From positions 38,776,737 through 38,840,736 of the forward strand of contig CM043869.1 of NCBI GenBank assembly GCA_023846275.1: a DNA stretch of 64,000 nucleotides, written 5' to 3'. The position numbers were made by a program, and so were the translations under genes. Positions 24,012 to 35,612 of this stretch are shown here, piece after piece (position 1 is the first letter of the stretch; each line of letters opens with the position of its first letter). This DNA comes from Vanilla planifolia. Lineage: Eukaryota > Streptophyta > Magnoliopsida > Asparagales > Orchidaceae. The notes under the pieces were generated by a model that made no database searches, was not told the origin of the DNA, and saw nothing but the letters and a program-made list of their open reading frames with translations.

Positions 24012-25451
24012 TCAATCGTATCGCCCAAACCTCCAAGACGAAACAGAGTAAAGCGGCCTGTCCTGCCAACAAAAGAGAAAGCACCCGTTCTCCTCCTTCA
24101 CCTTGTAGCCTTCACACCCAAAACCCTGAAGCATCCTCCTCGCCAGAAGAAGCCCACAGTAGCTCAGCCCCACCCGCCGAAATCCGGCCATCTCCATCCT
24201 CATCGTCCACCTCTCCAGCTTCTCGTGCCGCTCCTTCCTCTCCGAACCCTCGCAAGCTATGATGTTCTTGATCTCCTCCCCGAAGAGAAGCTTCTCCAAC
24301 CTCGACCGCTCGGCCGAGTGCCGCGGCATCGTCGACTCGAGGCAATCAAACAGGGCGGCGTAGAAGTTGAGCGCCTCGACGAATCTTTCCGTCAAGTTCG
24401 ACACATTGTGGTTCGCCTCCTGTTCTGTCACCACTATGATGTTGGGCGAGAGGCTCCACAGAGAAGCTAAAAAGCTCTCCATGTTTGCGGAGGGGTGGAG
24501 TGAGGTCGGAGATGAGGACTCTGACCCCGGGTTGAAGCCGCTGATGCAATTGCCCTTCTCCAACAGCTCACCAAGCCCGTAGCCTGATTGGAGTGTTTTC
24601 TGTGGTTGCTGGGAGATGACGGCACCGCCATGCTTGGAAAAAGAGTACCTTTGAGAGTCGTCGCTGCTGTTGGAGGCAAGGAGGGAGTGAAACTGGAAGA
24701 CGGAGCTGATCGCCAAGGCTTCACCTGTCTTCACACGGAGGCTCTCGACGTTGAGGGCGTCGAGCCGGGAAACGACGGCGTTGAATTGGAAGGGTATGTC
24801 AAGCTTTTCTGCTTCCTTGGAGAGGATCGAGGCCGTGTGGGTGAGGAGATCCCTTTGCTCGCCGACGGCGGTGATGCGGAGATGAGGTGGTCCTTCGGGC
24901 CGGCGGTGAAGGGATTGGAGAAGAGACAGCCACTGGGAAGGATTGGAGCCGCCGAGGTCCACGACGTGGACAACCTTCTCGCCTTTCATGGCTTCAAGAA
25001 TGGCTTGGTTCGTGACTATGTAGGAGAGCCGGAGGAAGGGGCAGAGGTCGAGGAAGAGCCCGCGAGCGTGGAAGGCGGAGACGGCGGCCGCGGCGGCGTC
25101 GAGGCTGTCGGCGTTGAGTGCGCGGTAGAGGCCGGGCCAAGAGCGCAGGAGGCGGCGGGCCAGGGCTTCGGTAAAGTAGGAGGCAATGCGCTGCATGGTG
25201 TCGCCGTCGGGGGAAGCGAGGAGGGATATGTTCTCGAGAACGATGTTGGCTTGTTCGAGGTTGCCGGCCGCCACGTGGTTGGCGCAGTTGAGCAGAAGGT
25301 GGATGAGGAAGAGCCCGCGCTCGTCGGATTTGAGTTCGCGAAGCCATGGGGAGCACGGGGAGCCCAGCGAGGTGGGCGACATCGACATAAAGCTAACGAG
25401 AGGAGGAGGCGTAGTGGTCGAGGACACCTCGTCGGCTATCCCGGCCATCAT
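24012..25451 (-). CDS. SCL3: GRAS-family transcriptional regulator SCARECROW-LIKE 3
   Basis: 479 residues, intronless as usual for GRAS genes. It starts at the first of two adjacent ATGs (25451 and 25448). The open frame extends upstream, but without an ATG. The short N-terminus leads into WLRELKSDERGLFLIHLLL and CANHVAAGNLEQAN (leucine heptad I). Then follow SPDGDTMQRIASYFTEALARR, VHVVDLGGSNPSQWLSLLQS (the VHIID-type motif), RPEGPPHLRITAVG, the LDALNVESLRVKTGEALA block, VVTEQEANHN, FGEEIKNIIACEG and C-terminal WQDRPLYSVSSW (SAW motif). This closely follows Arabidopsis SCL3, which promotes gibberellin responses by opposing DELLA proteins and acts with SHR/SCR in root ground tissue. It acts in the nucleus. 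High GC creates long antisense frames on the plus strand, which are not genes. Confidence 0.95.
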   Translation of the reverse strand: MMAGIADEVSSTTTPPPLVSFMSMSPTSLGSPCSPWLRELKSDERGLFLIHLLLNCANHVAAGNLEQANIVLENISLLASPDGDTMQRIASYFTEALARRLLRSWPGLYRALNADSLDAAAAAVSAFHARGLFLDLCPFLRLSYIVTNQAILEAMKGEKVVHVVDLGGSNPSQWLSLLQSLHRRPEGPPHLRITAVGEQRDLLTHTASILSKEAEKLDIPFQFNAVVSRLDALNVESLRVKTGEALAISSVFQFHSLLASNSSDDSQRYSFSKHGGAVISQQPQKTLQSGYGLGELLEKGNCISGFNPGSESSSPTSLHPSANMESFLASLWSLSPNIIVVTEQEANHNVSNLTERFVEALNFYAALFDCLESTMPRHSAERSRLEKLLFGEEIKNIIACEGSERKERHEKLERWTMRMEMAGFRRVGLSYCGLLLARRMLQGFGCEGYKVKEENGCFLFCWQDRPLYSVSSWRFGRYD

Positions 25452-26300
25452 CGTCAAAGAAAGCCCAAGCTCTGTCCCAAAACCCGTTTTGTTAAGCTCT
25501 TGTGCAAGAAAAGGCAAAGTAGGCGTTTTCTACTTGAAGAATTCTTCGACCAAAGAAGAACTGCTCGAGGATGGATCGATCTTAGAATACTCAAAATCGA
25601 AAACAAGAGAACGAGGACACACAGCCGAAAACGTTAACGCTCTCCATCAAAGGAAAAAGGCCATGATTTCTGGCGAGAAGACGACAGGGAAGAAGCCCAA
25701 AGATCCTCTGCTCTTCTTCCCCGATTCTTTCTCTCCTTGAACAACCCAATCCCTCTTCTACTTCATCCGCAGAGCCAGCCGCGGAGTTCGATCACGCGCA
25801 AAGCTCAAAAAGGCAATTGTCTGAAAGCAGCCAAGATATTTTTTTGGAGGTCAGCTAATGGACAAAAGCAAGGAGCTTTGTCCGCATCCATGGTGCCTCT
25901 GTTCTCTAGCGAAAGGAATATGGAATTTGTGAGAAGAAGAGCCCGTCTCCTTCTCCTTCCCTACCTGCTCTCCAATTACTACCGTACAAAAAAGCCAGTT
26001 TTAGTTAATTGTATATTGGCCAATGACATCAACCAGATTGGTTCGAGGCTTTGTCGGTGTGTTGGGAGATGGGAATAAGGCTGGCTTCCTTATTCCTTGT
26101 TCTCATTACCTCCAAGAAGGCCATAACAAAACAAAAGCACCAGTCTTTGTTATTATCCACGGGTCCTTCATGGGGTGGAAGGAGACGGGAGAGTCTCCAT
26201 CTGTCCTGTGGCGGAGGTAAGGCCTCCTCCAAATGCTCTCTTCTTTTCCGGTTGAGGACAAGAGGTCAGGGAAAACGAGGAAAAGAACAAGCCTCTCTGT
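25452..26300 (-). promoter_or_regulatory. Long GC-richer leader/proximal region of SCL3
   Basis: GC-richer sequence continues ~850 bp upstream of the SCL3 ATG and stops near 26300, where AT-rich DNA begins. It includes a GA-rich stretch on the minus strand around 25700-25740. It is best read as a long 5' UTR, perhaps with an intron, plus core promoter. Several small open frames on both strands have no recognisable product. Confidence 0.4.
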
Positions 26301-26338
26301 GATGGCGTGGACATTTAAGGATAGCTATTCCAAAAGGC

Positions 26339-26345
26339 ATTTATA
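26339..26345 (-). promoter_or_regulatory. Candidate TATA box of SCL3
   Basis: Minus-strand TATAAAT lies just outside the GC-rich leader. It would place transcription start near 26305-26315 and imply a leader of about 850 bases unless spliced. Confidence 0.35.
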
Positions 26346-27677
26346 GAACAAATATTTCTATTAAAAATACGAGAGAGGAAATAATATCTTTAATGTGACA
26401 AAATCATAAAAGTAATATTTCTATTTTAAAGAAAACAATTTTACAAATCATCTAACAAAATATCATTAAATTATTTATTAAAAACATCTCATTTCTTATA
26501 ACATATTTTTTTATTTATTAAAAGATAAAGTCAAAATAGAAGTAAAAAAAAAAAAAGTATTGTTCTTCAAGCAACTGTTTTATTCTTTTATTTAAATAAG
26601 CTTCACAAAAACTTATAAATTCTCTTGAAACTCAAATTAAACTATACTAATAAAATAAACTCTTCTATTTCCATCAAATATATCTTAAAAATTTATAAAA
26701 AAAATCATTTTCTATGTATGTTTTTTAGTACAATAATAAAGTATGCAAAAAAAAAAATAGAACAAATACTATAGTGAATGCTAAAAAAAATAAAATAAAA
26801 TAAAGAATTAAAAAAAACTCATTTTGTAAAATGAGTTAAACTATATATAAGCTTCATATAATACTACAATAATTGCATTATTTTTCTTTCTTATATTATT
26901 ATTTAATATTTCAAATAAATAAAATAGAAGAAATGAAATAGAGATGAAGGAAAGAAGCTCCTTGAAGGAGATGACAACATACTCACGTTGAGATATATAA
27001 GAGGATAGCAATGTTTGTTTAGGAAAATATTTTAGTTTTATATTTAATAATTTTTTATTAAACAAGTCAATTAGTTATAGATTGTTGTATCTACAAGAGA
27101 TTTGGATCTGAAAAAAAAGTGGAAACTTGAATTTTGAACGATTCAAAAGTGTGGGTTTTGTTTGAATATTTGTCTAGTCATGTGTATGACATAAAATCAT
27201 GCTTTTTTAAGATGAATTTATTGGTAAAGGTGTATTTTTTAAGATAGTGACAAAAAAAAGTGTCAGGGACAATTTTACATATTTATCTAATAAATTGAGG
27301 ATATTGTGAATATTATGGTAAAATTATTCTAACTTTTTTAAGGATGTATGATTGTTATAATTAAAATTATTTTTTTCTGATTGATAATTAATGCATGAGA
27401 ATTGTTTTACTTATTGATATTGTGTGCTAAATTATAAAGCAAAATGAAAGCTATTGTGATCTTAAAGTATTAAGATGTTTAAGGTGGTGCTCAATAAAAT
27501 GAACCAAAAAATATTTGTTTCATCGAAATCAAATATTATTTGGTATCCCACATTTTAGCTAAACGATAAATCAACAAAAAAAATACAAATTTTGTATGAT
27601 ATCCTTGATTATCAAATCAGGTGCAAATGAAAATGTTTCATAAAATGTGTCAAAACTTTTAAAAATAAAGTATTTTA

Positions 27678-27691
27678 ATATATATATATAT

Positions 27692-27769
<78 letters not shown>
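27678..27769. repeat. (TA)n microsatellite, about 92 bp
   Basis: Alternating TA runs for about 92 bp with one short interruption (TACATACA) near 27692-27701. It is the longest simple repeat in the window and is likely to be length-variable. Confidence 0.95.
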
Positions 27770-27772
<3 letters not shown>

Positions 27773-28926
27773 GTTCATTAAGATGAACCTAACGACGTTT
27801 ATTTCGACATGATTAGAGTTCATTTGGAGTTCTTGTGAATTATTTAAGCTAATCATAACAAATATTAATAAATTATTAAAGTATACATATTTAATTTTTG
27901 TTTTGTAAATATAATTCTCCTTTTCTCCCTTATAATCATGCCCGATATGTCCCTGTGCCTGACTTTCCCTAGGGTCTTGTTTCGCACAACAGACTAAAGG
28001 TTTCGTCAGCAACTCTTCCTCGGCAATAAAGACATTGCTCACCAATGCATTTTTAACAAAATTAAGGACAAGAAGTCTGATTGCAGTTGACAAAAAATTC
28101 AGATAAGATCAAATAATCGAAACTAGAATTTGAGTTTATTTCTCAGGATTTAACTTCAAATATTTCTAATTTATGAAAAAATATTAATGTTTTTAGTCTT
28201 AATTAAACTTCTATTAAACTATTAAAACGATTGGGAATAATCTGTTAGAAATTTGTAATGTATGGTTTCGAGAAAAAGGGGAAACTAAGGAAAAGGAATT
28301 TGCTTGAAGATAGAGAGATAGAAAATTTATCAATTTAAAGAAAATTTTATGATGGAGAAATTACAAATCTAAATTTAATTTTGTAATTTTCTATATTAAG
28401 TTAAGATGTGTTGTTTGATAGGCTAAAATTGAGAAACATAAAATTTGACTAATAATAAGAATAAGTACGAAAAACAAGAAAAACTCTTAAGATAAATACT
28501 CTAACATAAATATTATATGTGTATATCTAATGTATGCTGATTTGTTAAAATTTACACCTGACATGAGAAAGAATCTCTTCAGCATAAACATTATATATGA
28601 ATGCCTAGCATGTTGGTGACTGTGAAAGTTAAGATATTCTATGAGGATATTATATAGAACATGTGATATTAATGTACTAATATTGTATTATCATATATAA
28701 TTGTATAAAAATTCACACTTGTAAAATGATGTATATTTTGTTTATGTTAATAAACTATATATGAAATTATTTAGCATAATTAATTCTATAAGTATGATAT
28801 TTGATGAACCAATACAAAAGTTTATGTATAATAAGAGTTTTTTATATTAAAATTAAATTAAAAGATTAAATTATATGAATAAACAATGAATTCTTTAAAA
28901 AAATTAATATATGATGTTCTTTGTGA

Positions 28927-29205
28927 CTAGTGGCCAAGCAAGCTACAAGATTAAGATATCACCATTGTGAGGGGACTAACAATCAAGTGGGCCACAGGAT
29001 TGAGATATTTACCCGATGTGGTGGCTAGGGGCCATGTGGGCCAAAAGATTGAGATCTTATCGCTATGAGGTGGTTAGTGGTAAAGTAGGCAACAATATTG
29101 AAATATTACTACTGTGACGCAGCTAGTGGTCATGTGGGCTACAACATCTAGATATTATTGCATTAGAATAATTAGTGGTAATGTGAGCTACATTATTAAG
29201 ATTTG
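28927..29205. repeat. 49-bp tandem repeat, about 5.7 copies
   Basis: Units begin at 28927, 28976, 29025, 29074, 29123 and 29172 (partial). Each keeps exactly 49 bp despite strong divergence. The consensus is roughly (C/T)TAGTGGT-A-GTGGGC, then -ACA-GATTGAGATATTA, then a variable part ending GTG-GG-GG. The unit is richer in GC than its surroundings, and because 49 is not a multiple of 3 it does not encode a protein repeat. Confidence 0.85.
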
Positions 29206-32149
29206 CCTACAAAAATATGTACATGAAAAAATATGATAAGATTGAGTATTATTGTATATGAGAGCATGATATGATAAATCAATAAATAAGCTTTTTACTA
29301 TAACAAGTAAACTAAAAAGTTGTTAGCACACAAGATTTACTTAGCTAAGTGAAAACAAACACCGATAAACAAAATTGCATTTAGAAAAAAAATAAAAAAA
29401 AATAATAGGCTATATGTACTTGTTATTCTTTCTAGAAATTATAACATATTTTTCTTTGATAGTATAACATATTTTCTCTTATATATTTAGTATAAATGAG
29501 ACTATATTTATTTACATGTTATGATTAATATTTATGATTAGACTTTAAATTTGATTCTCTTAAATTATTGCTTATTTTATATACTTATTTATTATTAATG
29601 ATAACTTGCTAGGCTATTAGTTGTTGACTTAACCTTTCTTTGGTACTAATATTTCAAGTATATTAGAGTTTCAACAAAAAATTATCCATAAGAACAACCT
29701 GTAAGAAAAGAGAAAAATTAAAACTATTAGGTTTGTATTACAAGAGTTGAGTTGATTAACATAATATAAGTGATTATGTAGATAAAAACTTAAAATAATA
29801 TTATTAAAACTATAAAAACTGACATATAGTTGTTGGGATAGTTATCGTTGTTTACAGTTATTGAATCAATTGGTTATAATTAAAAGTTGTGGATATAAAT
29901 TATTTGATTATTTTATTATGGATATAAATATTATATTTTTGTATTTATAAATTAGAAAAATAAACAATATTCATGGGAGATTCTATTTATTTGAAATCTA
30001 AAATTTGAGAGAAAAAATAAAATTTTGACATGAAAAAAATAAGAATATTTCATTGTTCATATCAGAACATTACTTAAATTAGATAATTAGAGTATTTGAA
30101 AAAAAAAAAATCACATGTGCTGGTATCAGAACATTAATTAAATTAAATAATCAAAATATTTGAAAAAAAAAACGAAAGGTCGTCATATTTTGTTATAGGT
30201 TTTTTGATACCCACTGTGAGCAATAAAAATCAACTCCTATCACTTAGGTTATAACATGTAGGTATAAGCTTTTGTAAAAACATTTATTTGCAAAACCAAT
30301 GATTATTGACCAACTTATATGAATGAATCTACTTAAGATGAAGACATGATTGTCATTAAATGTATGATTATCCTTTTTTTTTACTTACATTATCTTTATT
30401 ATTTCCATTCACAACATGTTTCCATGGTTCATTAACTTCATCTCAAGAATGCCTCATAACTTAAGCGGGACGTCCTCACTTCTGTAACTAAGCATTGACA
30501 AGATCCATTTGTCTTTATAAAAGGAATGATATTTCTTGAAAAACCCATTACTTTTTTGTTCCTCATTTTGATCTGAGCAACCTTTAGTTCCATGGAATGC
30601 ACTTTTCTTATCCCCTTCTTCATGTTTCATTATCTCTTCCTTCACTCTATCCTAATAATTTTGTACATGCTTTCATAAGATTAGCTTTTATACATGTGTT
30701 TTAATGTTTGCTTAAGTAAACTTTTAATAATGATAAGCATTTGTTTTTATTACGAATGCAAAACCTTCTTAAAAAAATATCTTAACGGATGTTAAACTTT
30801 TAGAGATAATTTATTAATATAAAGACGTTTAACAACTTTGACCTAACAACAACTTTGTTCACACTGAGCACAGAATTGGTCGTACCAAAAAAATTATAGT
30901 AGGACGCTATTTCAAATCGCACAATAAATATGTATACTTGACCGATTTTAATAAAAAAACATCAGTTAAAACAATTTTAAGCAATGAAAAAAACAAAAAA
31001 AAATAATTTTGCATTATTCAATAAGGAGTTTTGAGAGTAGCAAAATTAAACAACCTAAAGGTGTCCTTATTGATGGAGAAGGAATCACTACAAAAGGGGA
31101 ATATGCTCATCCATGGTATTGCACATAGGAAGAACACACATCACATGAGAAAGATATTTTATCTATTTAAAATTTCCATTAAAATCCCAGCCAAAGAAAA
31201 AAATATTGATATCGTAATCAAATCAAATAATTATTTATTAATAGTTTAAAAAAAATAAAACATATGAAGCCATTTGGTAGCTATATATCGGGTCGGTTTA
31301 ATTTCAAATGAATTATCCGTTGTCATATCCAAACCAACCGTTCATTCAATTGTCACCTCTATTAATTAATAATTTATATCATTAGTTGGTTAATAACGCG
31401 TAAGAGAATGCAGTTTGTAATTATTAGATACTTAAGATTAAACTTGATTCTAAGGTAGGTTAACTAGCTTAATTAAGTGTTATCGTTTAAACTATACCAA
31501 ATCAAAAACTTAAGTTATAGTTAAAAGAGGTCTAAAAAATAAATAAAAATATTATAATAATTTAGCATGCTTTAAATCAAAATGGGATGCAATGGCTTAG
31601 AAATTGGTTAATATCAAATATAAAAATCAGTTTACAATCCTTAAAAGTTTTGAATAATATTATTTTTATAAAATACAATAAATAAAAAACTGTTGATAAA
31701 ATGTCTTAATAGAAATAACTTATCTACATATTGAGTTGACGAAACAAAGTACTATAAAATAAAATAATCCCCATTATTAAAAATATTCTTGTTTAATTAA
31801 TTTGAAAGAAAAGATACCTAAGAAGTTTAAGTTTACACACAAAAAACTAACATTCATAACTATTTTAATTTCGAGATCAAGTTTATATGATGTGGAGAGA
31901 TTATAATATCTTGAAATTTATGTATTTATATATTTGAGATTATAATTTTGATATCATGAATAATTAGATTAATGTTTTTAATTTTGATCAAACATAATAA
32001 AATAATATTATTTTGAAAATATTATAGAAAGTATGCCAATTACAAATATGTTAAAATTCGTTGATAAACATTCTTTTGAAAAGTCTTTGTATATAAGAAT
32101 TCATTGGTATGCTTTGTAATTTTTGAAAATTAAATAGATTTATTTGAAA

Positions 32150-33119
32150 TTGTTGAAATAAAAAGGTTTAAGAATTTAGTTATTTTTTATTTTATCATTT
32201 TCTTATAGTTATTGGGTATTTTGATTTCTTGCTAAGATATCATGCACCACTTTGTCCAAAATTTGATTACACAATTAATAACACACAAAATCAAATAATG
32301 ATTGTGTATTGCACACACTTGGGGAAAATCCACTTAACAACAAATAATTGTAATGAAGAGATATGATTCTCGAAGGCACATTTTCAAATCAAATAATCTT
32401 GAACTAGTTAAAACCACAGAGTTAAAGTACATAAATATATCCAAAGCCAAAGATAAATCGATACATTATTACTACAACATATACAATATATCACAAACCA
32501 TCATCTCGAAATTCGCCATAAACACTTTAAAAAAGAATCTCCTATTAGTCACATATTTCATTATTTTTTTTATGTTTTATTAACATGTCCTAAAATGTAA
32601 TATAGTAATAAACTTATATAAATAAGTAAACTCTAAACTAAAGATAATAAATCAAATTAAATATAATAAAAAATAAACATAATAATAAATAATAAAGAAG
32701 TAATAACAAATCATAAAATTTGTGTAATAAAAATATAAATTAATGTCAATATATTTAAAATATATAATCATACAAAGTACGTGATAGATACAATATAAGA
32801 TTATATGACAAATACAATGCCATATTCATTCTTATTCTATTATTATTATAATGATGTATGGTTTTCATATTTATCTTAATTCTTTCATATCTCTTTATTC
32901 ATATTTCTCAAGGACTTAGATTTTCTCCAAACAATCATTATTCTAATATCATTGGCATCAAGGCTTCGCTAACAATGAATGTAAAAATTGCTACATTTGA
33001 AGCATTGTACAAGTATGATGCAAAACGGTGCTTTATGAGGGGATAGATGTACAATCTCTTTTTAAAAAATTGAATTGTTAAAATAAAAGGGTTTCAGAAT
33101 TTAGTTATTTTTTATTTTA
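32150..33119. repeat. 45-bp direct repeats about 925 bp apart
   Basis: 32150-32194 and 33075-33119 share TTGTT-AAATAAAA-GGTTT-AGAATTTAG and the following TTATTTTTTATTTTA with only a few mismatches. The interval contains no recognised coding sequence. It may be an old element with short flanking repeats, or chance duplication. Confidence 0.45.
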
Positions 33120-35564
33120 CCAAGGAGATGGTAGTTATATTAAATATACAATCTCTTTTAAATATTTCATAGTTAATCATACAAGCTTGATAGTAAACTA
33201 GTATTTGTACGATCTCTTTGATATACTATTGCACACCATAGCATTTGTCTGATTGATTCAATACTAATATAATCTATAAATCATTTATCAGATGGTTTTA
33301 AGTATTATTATATGTGTCTATTGTACTGTCTGATCTTCCTATCATATTAATACAATTCGTAGCTGATATTATATCGAACAAGGATGGTTAGATAGACAAC
33401 CTCTTTTAAATTATATGCAACCAACATGCAATCTTAAGTACAATCCCTAATGCTATTCTAGTTTAAATAGTTCATAGCTCATCGTATCACTCGATTTGAG
33501 AGTAATACTCATACAATATATGCATCTAATCATTTCAATGAGAGATAAAGTAGACACTCACAATTAATATTATATGTGTCAATTGCAATATTAGAGTTTA
33601 GTTTGTACTAATATTATCCCCAACCATTATTTGATTGGGTGAGAGATTAGGCATATGACTCTTGTTTAGACATGTCTCAACTCATTGTATTATGTGATCT
33701 TAGAATAGTATTAATATAATTTAAGTAAAAAACCTATAAATATTTAGATTGAAGGTTTTTTTATCAACTCTCACTAGAGGTTCTTATTAGAAGGTTTGAA
33801 TGATAGTTTAGAACAATCAGTACAACTTGAATGATAATAGCCTTTGACAATTATGACAATAATCCAAAACTTGTAAGACCCACTTCTTTAATCATCTAAA
33901 CATGCAATACAAATTTTAGAGATGAAAACTATGGTGAGAACTTGCCTTAAGATGAAGTTTTCATTAGTTAAGATTGAAAACCTACTCTTTTCTTTTAAGC
34001 TCCTCTTTCTTTTTTGATTTCACCAAATTAGCACAAGAAACAACAAAGAAATATGAAAGGCTTTCCTTCACTATCCAAGGTCCTCCTCTCCTTGCTCTCT
34101 ATATTACATATCTATAGATCTTTTGTAATAAGAAATTCATAATGGCGTGTTCAAATCTAAGACCTCACTATCATCTTCTTAATATATTTTTTGAGGTGCT
34201 CGTTAGACGATATTTTTCAAATTTGGATTTGGAATATACATATCCAATACGTGAGATATGAATTTGGGAGAATAATCGAGATAAATTTAGCAAGATATTA
34301 TAATTTTGATACCATGTTATATGCATATGTTAATAATTCTTTTTATTTCAAATACTTTTCTTGATTACATTATCAATTCACATTTATCAATCTAAGCTTT
34401 TAAGAATGTGTTTTATTCTAAGATTTTTTTTTTCTTTTATGGCCTACATTACAAATTAGATGTAATTAATTAATATCAAATATTTCCTAAATTGTTTTTC
34501 ATTCTTGCATTTTTTTCATTCAACCCGTTTTGCTTTCTCGATCTATTGCACGATGAGTGATAGTATTGTACGTTAAGAGTTTTCACAATATTTGATAAAT
34601 TGTTCGATTCTTTCACAAACTATAGGCTCAACATATCATACATTAACTTTGTGAAAGAAAATGTTAATGAGCATAACAATCTTTTTTTCTTATATGTAAC
34701 ATCCCAATTTTTCGAAAATAAATATTTTCTAATTTTTTATTTCTTTTAAAGCTTTAAAACAATTTGCAAAAGTTGTGTTGAGAATTCAAATAGTTTTCAA
34801 ACCAAGCATGCAAATAGCTTTTTAAAAATGATTTGTTATCATTTTCCTTTTAAAAAAATTTAAAGATAAAAGAGAAAAGTAAATGAAAAAAATGGCATGG
34901 CATTGAATCCAAAAAATGTCGAGCCCAAGGTACTACATTGCAAAACATTTTCTTTTAAACTTAACATACAATCCAAAGTAATATTTACTTATCATACGAT
35001 TTTTTCAAAAATCTTATTATCTATCTTATTGAATCGAATGTATTGTACATTTAGTATTCCAATACCATATGTTTCTCACAATATACTAGATTACTTTCAT
35101 TTTGAGTGTAACAAATAATTTGCTACATATTAACATATAGTGTGTTAGCTTTATTAATGTCATTTTATGAATTGAAATGTGGTGCTTTCTCATTGGATTT
35201 TGACTCGAACTCCAAAAAGATAGTACCAAAGTTTCATAAGGTCTTCTAAGTATCAAAAACACCACTCAAGTGATGTTCAAGAAATTGAAATTGATTCTAT
35301 CATATTTGTTTTTAAGCTTTTGCCTTAATTCGTCATTCTTCTTACTACTATTCTATTAAATATTTTTCTCTTTCTTTTATTCTTTATATTCTTTGCTCTA
35401 GTCCTCTTAAGCTCTTCTTTTTTTTTTCTTCCTATGTCTTGGTTTCTTCCAATTTATTCTTCTCTCCCTTGTTACTACTCTTCTCTTTCCTTGCTTCTTG
35501 AAGCTTGGCAAATGATTTCCCTTAGGGAGCTATATTAAAGTCTTTTTGGATAAGTGAACATTTT

Positions 35565-35612
35565 ATTATATATATATGTATATATATTGTATGTATATAT
35601 ATATATATATTA
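35565..35612. repeat. Interrupted TA/TATG microsatellite
   Basis: Two short (TA)n runs are separated by TATTGTATG within plain AT-rich intergenic DNA. Confidence 0.7.

Noticed and set aside
25452..25517. 22-residue N-terminal extension of SCL3
   Set aside because: No ATG exists in this part of the frame; the first is at 25451.
24588..25637. 349-codon plus-strand open frame
   Set aside because: It lies antisense over SCL3. High GC at codon positions of SCL3 makes long antisense frames; the product is Gly/Glu/Val-rich with no motif.
27659..27780. Repeating Tyr-Ile protein on the minus strand
   Set aside because: It is a translation of the TA microsatellite.
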